DNA of 7,952 nucleotides, from NCBI GenBank assembly GCA_021808185.1, contig JAKBCB010000160.1, positions 1 through 7,952 on the forward strand. The letters run 5' to 3'. The notes beneath the pieces are model-generated. The model was not told the DNA's origin and searched no databases. It worked only from the letters and a program-made list of their open reading frames with translations. This DNA comes from Pseudomonadota bacterium. GTDB lineage: Bacteria; Pseudomonadota; Alphaproteobacteria; Acetobacterales; Acetobacteraceae. Each line of letters starts with the position of its first letter. Within the stretch, counting starts at the first letter, position 1. Of the stretch, positions 6,405-7,952 are shown one piece after another. The translations under genes were made by a program, and so were the position numbers.

Positions 6405-7340
6405 TTACTTCGTGTAGCCGTTGAGGTTCGAGGCATCGACCACGGTCACGCCGGTATCGATATCCTTCGGCGCGGTCTCCTTGCCGTCGATCTGTGCGAT
6501 CAGGTGCTCGACCGACAGCTTGCCCATCGTCACCGGGCGCTGCACCATGATGCCCTGGATGTAGCCTTCCTTCACGCCCTTGATGGTGTCGGGCAGGTCG
6601 TCGAATGCGAACACCTTCACGGCGCCCTTCTTGGAGGCGAATTCCTTCGTCGCCATCACCTTCGCGATCGACGGGCCACCGACCTGGCTCACGCCGAAGA
6701 TGCCGGCGAGGGCCGGATGGCCACGAAACAGCGCCTCATCGACCGAGACGGCCTTGGCCAGATCGTCCTCGGTGCCCTCGGTGGCGACGAGCTTGATGTT
6801 CGGGAACTTGGCCAGCGCCTGCTTGATGCCGGCGATGCGCTCGTTCAGGTTCGCGGCACCCAGCTGGCCGGTGACGATGGCGACTTCGCCCTTGCCGCCC
6901 ACGGCCTTCGCCATCGACTCGCCCATGGTCTCACCGGCGGCCATGTTGCTGGTGCCGATATACATGCTGCGGCCGCTCTTGGCGGAGTCGGAGTCGAACG
7001 TCAGCACCTTGATGCCGCTCGCCATCGCCTTCTTGATGATCGACTCGACGGATTTCGGCTCGTTGACCGAAATCGCGATGCCATCGACATGCTTGGAGAT
7101 GAGGTCTTCGAGAATCTTCACCTGGGTCGAGCCCTGGGTGTTCTGCGGCACCACCCACTGGTACTGCACGCCGGCGGCGGTGGCGGCGGCCTTGGCGCCG
7201 TTATTGCAATCGTCGAAGAACGGCACAGCCACTTTCGGGATCACCGCGATCACGATGTCCTTGGCGTCCTTCGCCTGGGCGGTGACGGAAGCCAGCAGCG
7301 GCAGCGCGAGCAGCAGCGCCTTGAGGGATATCTTCTTCAT
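6405..7340 (-). CDS. Periplasmic sugar-binding protein of a CUT2 ABC transporter (RbsB-like)
   Basis: The product is a 311-residue secreted solute-binding protein (periplasmic binding protein type I, ribose/galactose class) that delivers ligand to the permease. The N-terminus is a Sec signal peptide: KK positive region, hydrophobic core about residues 7-19, and a likely signal peptidase I site after AQA (21-23). No lipobox cysteine is seen, so it should be soluble in the periplasm. The mature part starts KDAKDIVIAVIPK, followed by the first-lobe region PFFDDCNNGAKAAA (40-53), DGIAISVNEP (86-95), TFDSDS (114-119) and YIGTSNMAAG (127-136). Hinge/second-lobe parts are NLNERIAG (164-171), AFDDLPDTIKG (245-255) and IQGIMVQRP (261-269). 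The ATG at 7340 is chosen because the signal peptide begins there and AGGAAA lies 8 bases upstream. It lies 89 bases after the permease stop. Family membership is clear; the ligand is not. Confidence 0.95.
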   Translation of the reverse strand: MKKISLKALLLALPLLASVTAQAKDAKDIVIAVIPKVAVPFFDDCNNGAKAAATAAGVQYQWVVPQNTQGSTQVKILEDLISKHVDGIAISVNEPKSVESIIKKAMASGIKVLTFDSDSAKSGRSMYIGTSNMAAGETMGESMAKAVGGKGEVAIVTGQLGAANLNERIAGIKQALAKFPNIKLVATEGTEDDLAKAVSVDEALFRGHPALAGIFGVSQVGGPSIAKVMATKEFASKKGAVKVFAFDDLPDTIKGVKEGYIQGIMVQRPVTMGKLSVEHLIAQIDGKETAPKDIDTGVTVVDASNLNGYTK

Positions 7341-7348
7341 AGAAAACG

Positions 7349-7354
7349 TTTCCT
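7349..7354 (-). promoter_or_regulatory. Ribosome binding site for the binding-protein gene
   Basis: AGGAAA on the minus strand lies 8 bases before ATG 7340. It supports the start at the signal peptide MKKIS rather than an in-frame upstream codon at 7385. It overlaps the palindrome AAACGTTT (7344-7351). Confidence 0.7.
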
Positions 7355-7429
7355 GGTCATGGGTTACAAAGGCATCGGTCGGCATATCGTCCGAAAGCGG
7401 ACAGTCGTACGCTCGGTTTTCGCGGCGTC

Positions 7430-7952
7430 TTACCCCCCTCGTGACTTAGAGCGCCAGATATCGAGACTGACGGCGATGAGGATGACGGCGCCCGTGATGG
7501 CCTGCTGCGCGTAGGTGTCGATGTTCATCAACACCACGCCATTGGCGATGATCCCGGCCAGGGCCGCGCCGATGATCGCGCCCTCGACGCTGCCGACGCC
7601 GCCCGAAAGGCTCGCGCCGCCGATCGCGGCCGCCGCGATCACGTCGAGTTCCGAGCCGAAGCCGGATGCCGGCTCGGCGGAAAGATAGCGGGAGAAGCTG
7701 ACGACACCGGCGATCGCCGCGATGGTGCCCGACAGCATGTACACCAGCAACTTCACCCGATCAGTCTTGACCCCGCTCAACCGGGCCGCGACCTCGTTGC
7801 CGCCGGTCGCGTACACGTGGCGCCCGAACCGGGTGCGGCGCATAAGCACGGAGAACGCGACCATCATGATGAACATGATGACCACCGGCACCGGCACCAC
7901 GCCGACATAGCCCTGGCCGAGCACGGAGAAAATCTCCGGCGTGTAGATCGGA
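7430..7952 (-). CDS. Sugar ABC transporter permease, RbsC-type, C-terminal part (5' end outside window)
   Basis: This is an inner-membrane permease of a CUT2 importer, forming the sugar channel with the ATPase and taking ligand from the binding protein. The frame is open to the right edge; the last 173 residues are visible (family about 320-340), ending at TAA 7432-7430. The visible part begins PIYTPEIFSVLGQGYVG. Hydrophobic segments follow: PVPVVIMFIMMVAFSVL, then LLVYMLSGTIAAIAGVVSF, then VIAAAAIGGASLSGG running into AIIGAALAGIIANGVVL, and finally QAITGAVILIAVSLDIW. Between the first two is the characteristic cytoplasmic loop RTRFGRHVYATGGNEVAARL followed by SGVKTDRVK, the ATPase-contacting region in this family. 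It is the most upstream visible gene of the operon; promoter and true start are beyond the window. Confidence 0.93.
   Translation of the reverse strand, partial: PIYTPEIFSVLGQGYVGVVPVPVVIMFIMMVAFSVLMRRTRFGRHVYATGGNEVAARLSGVKTDRVKLLVYMLSGTIAAIAGVVSFSRYLSAEPASGFGSELDVIAAAAIGGASLSGGVGSVEGAIIGAALAGIIANGVVLMNIDTYAQQAITGAVILIAVSLDIWRSKSRGG

Noticed and set aside
7389..7402. GTCCG/CGGAC hairpin in the permease to binding-protein gap
   Set aside because: It has only 5 base pairs with a 4-base loop and no U-run; such stems are common by chance in GC-rich DNA.
5730..7514. A 594-codon open frame on the plus strand opposite the ATPase, binding-protein and permease genes
   Set aside because: It is low-complexity, Asp/His/Leu/Arg-rich protein opposite three well-supported genes and spanning their intergenic gaps. 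It is a shadow of GC-rich coding sequence.

Overview
The window comes from a very GC-rich bacterium and holds eight protein-coding genes, two of them cut by the window edges. I see no tRNA, rRNA, CRISPR array, insertion sequence or phage gene. The proteins look alphaproteobacterial. My best guess is the Rhodospirillales/Acetobacteraceae neighbourhood, based on the GreA and CarB sequence style and the carB-greA linkage; this is an impression from recalled sequences, not a database result.

Left half, + strand (1-3855): the 3' end of carB (large subunit of carbamoyl-phosphate synthase), a 128-base gap with two tandem hairpins, then greA (transcript cleavage factor), an ACT-domain threonine ammonia-lyase (ilvA-type) and a class V aminotransferase resembling isopenicillin N epimerase (CefD). 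The last three genes are separated by only 3 and 4 bases, so they are probably co-transcribed and translationally coupled. The first two genes are housekeeping. The threonine deaminase and the aminotransferase-like enzyme look like a small PLP-enzyme pair of unknown joint purpose.

Right half, - strand (3887-7952, read right to left): a ribose-type (CUT2) sugar ABC importer in the order permease (partial), periplasmic binding protein, double-domain ATPase, followed by an extended short-chain dehydrogenase/epimerase. The binding protein would capture a sugar or sugar-like solute in the periplasm, the permease and ATPase would import it, and the dehydrogenase/epimerase would probably carry out an early intracellular step on it. 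A perfect 11-bp inverted repeat lies between the binding-protein and ATPase genes, where such elements often set the higher expression of the binding protein. The operon's promoter and any regulator lie beyond the right edge.

The two halves converge across a 31-base spacer, and base composition seems to drop at that point. No gap exceeds 300 bases. I do not see a clearly undescribed system. The most open questions are the substrate of the transporter/dehydrogenase operon and the role of the CefD-like enzyme beside the threonine deaminase.
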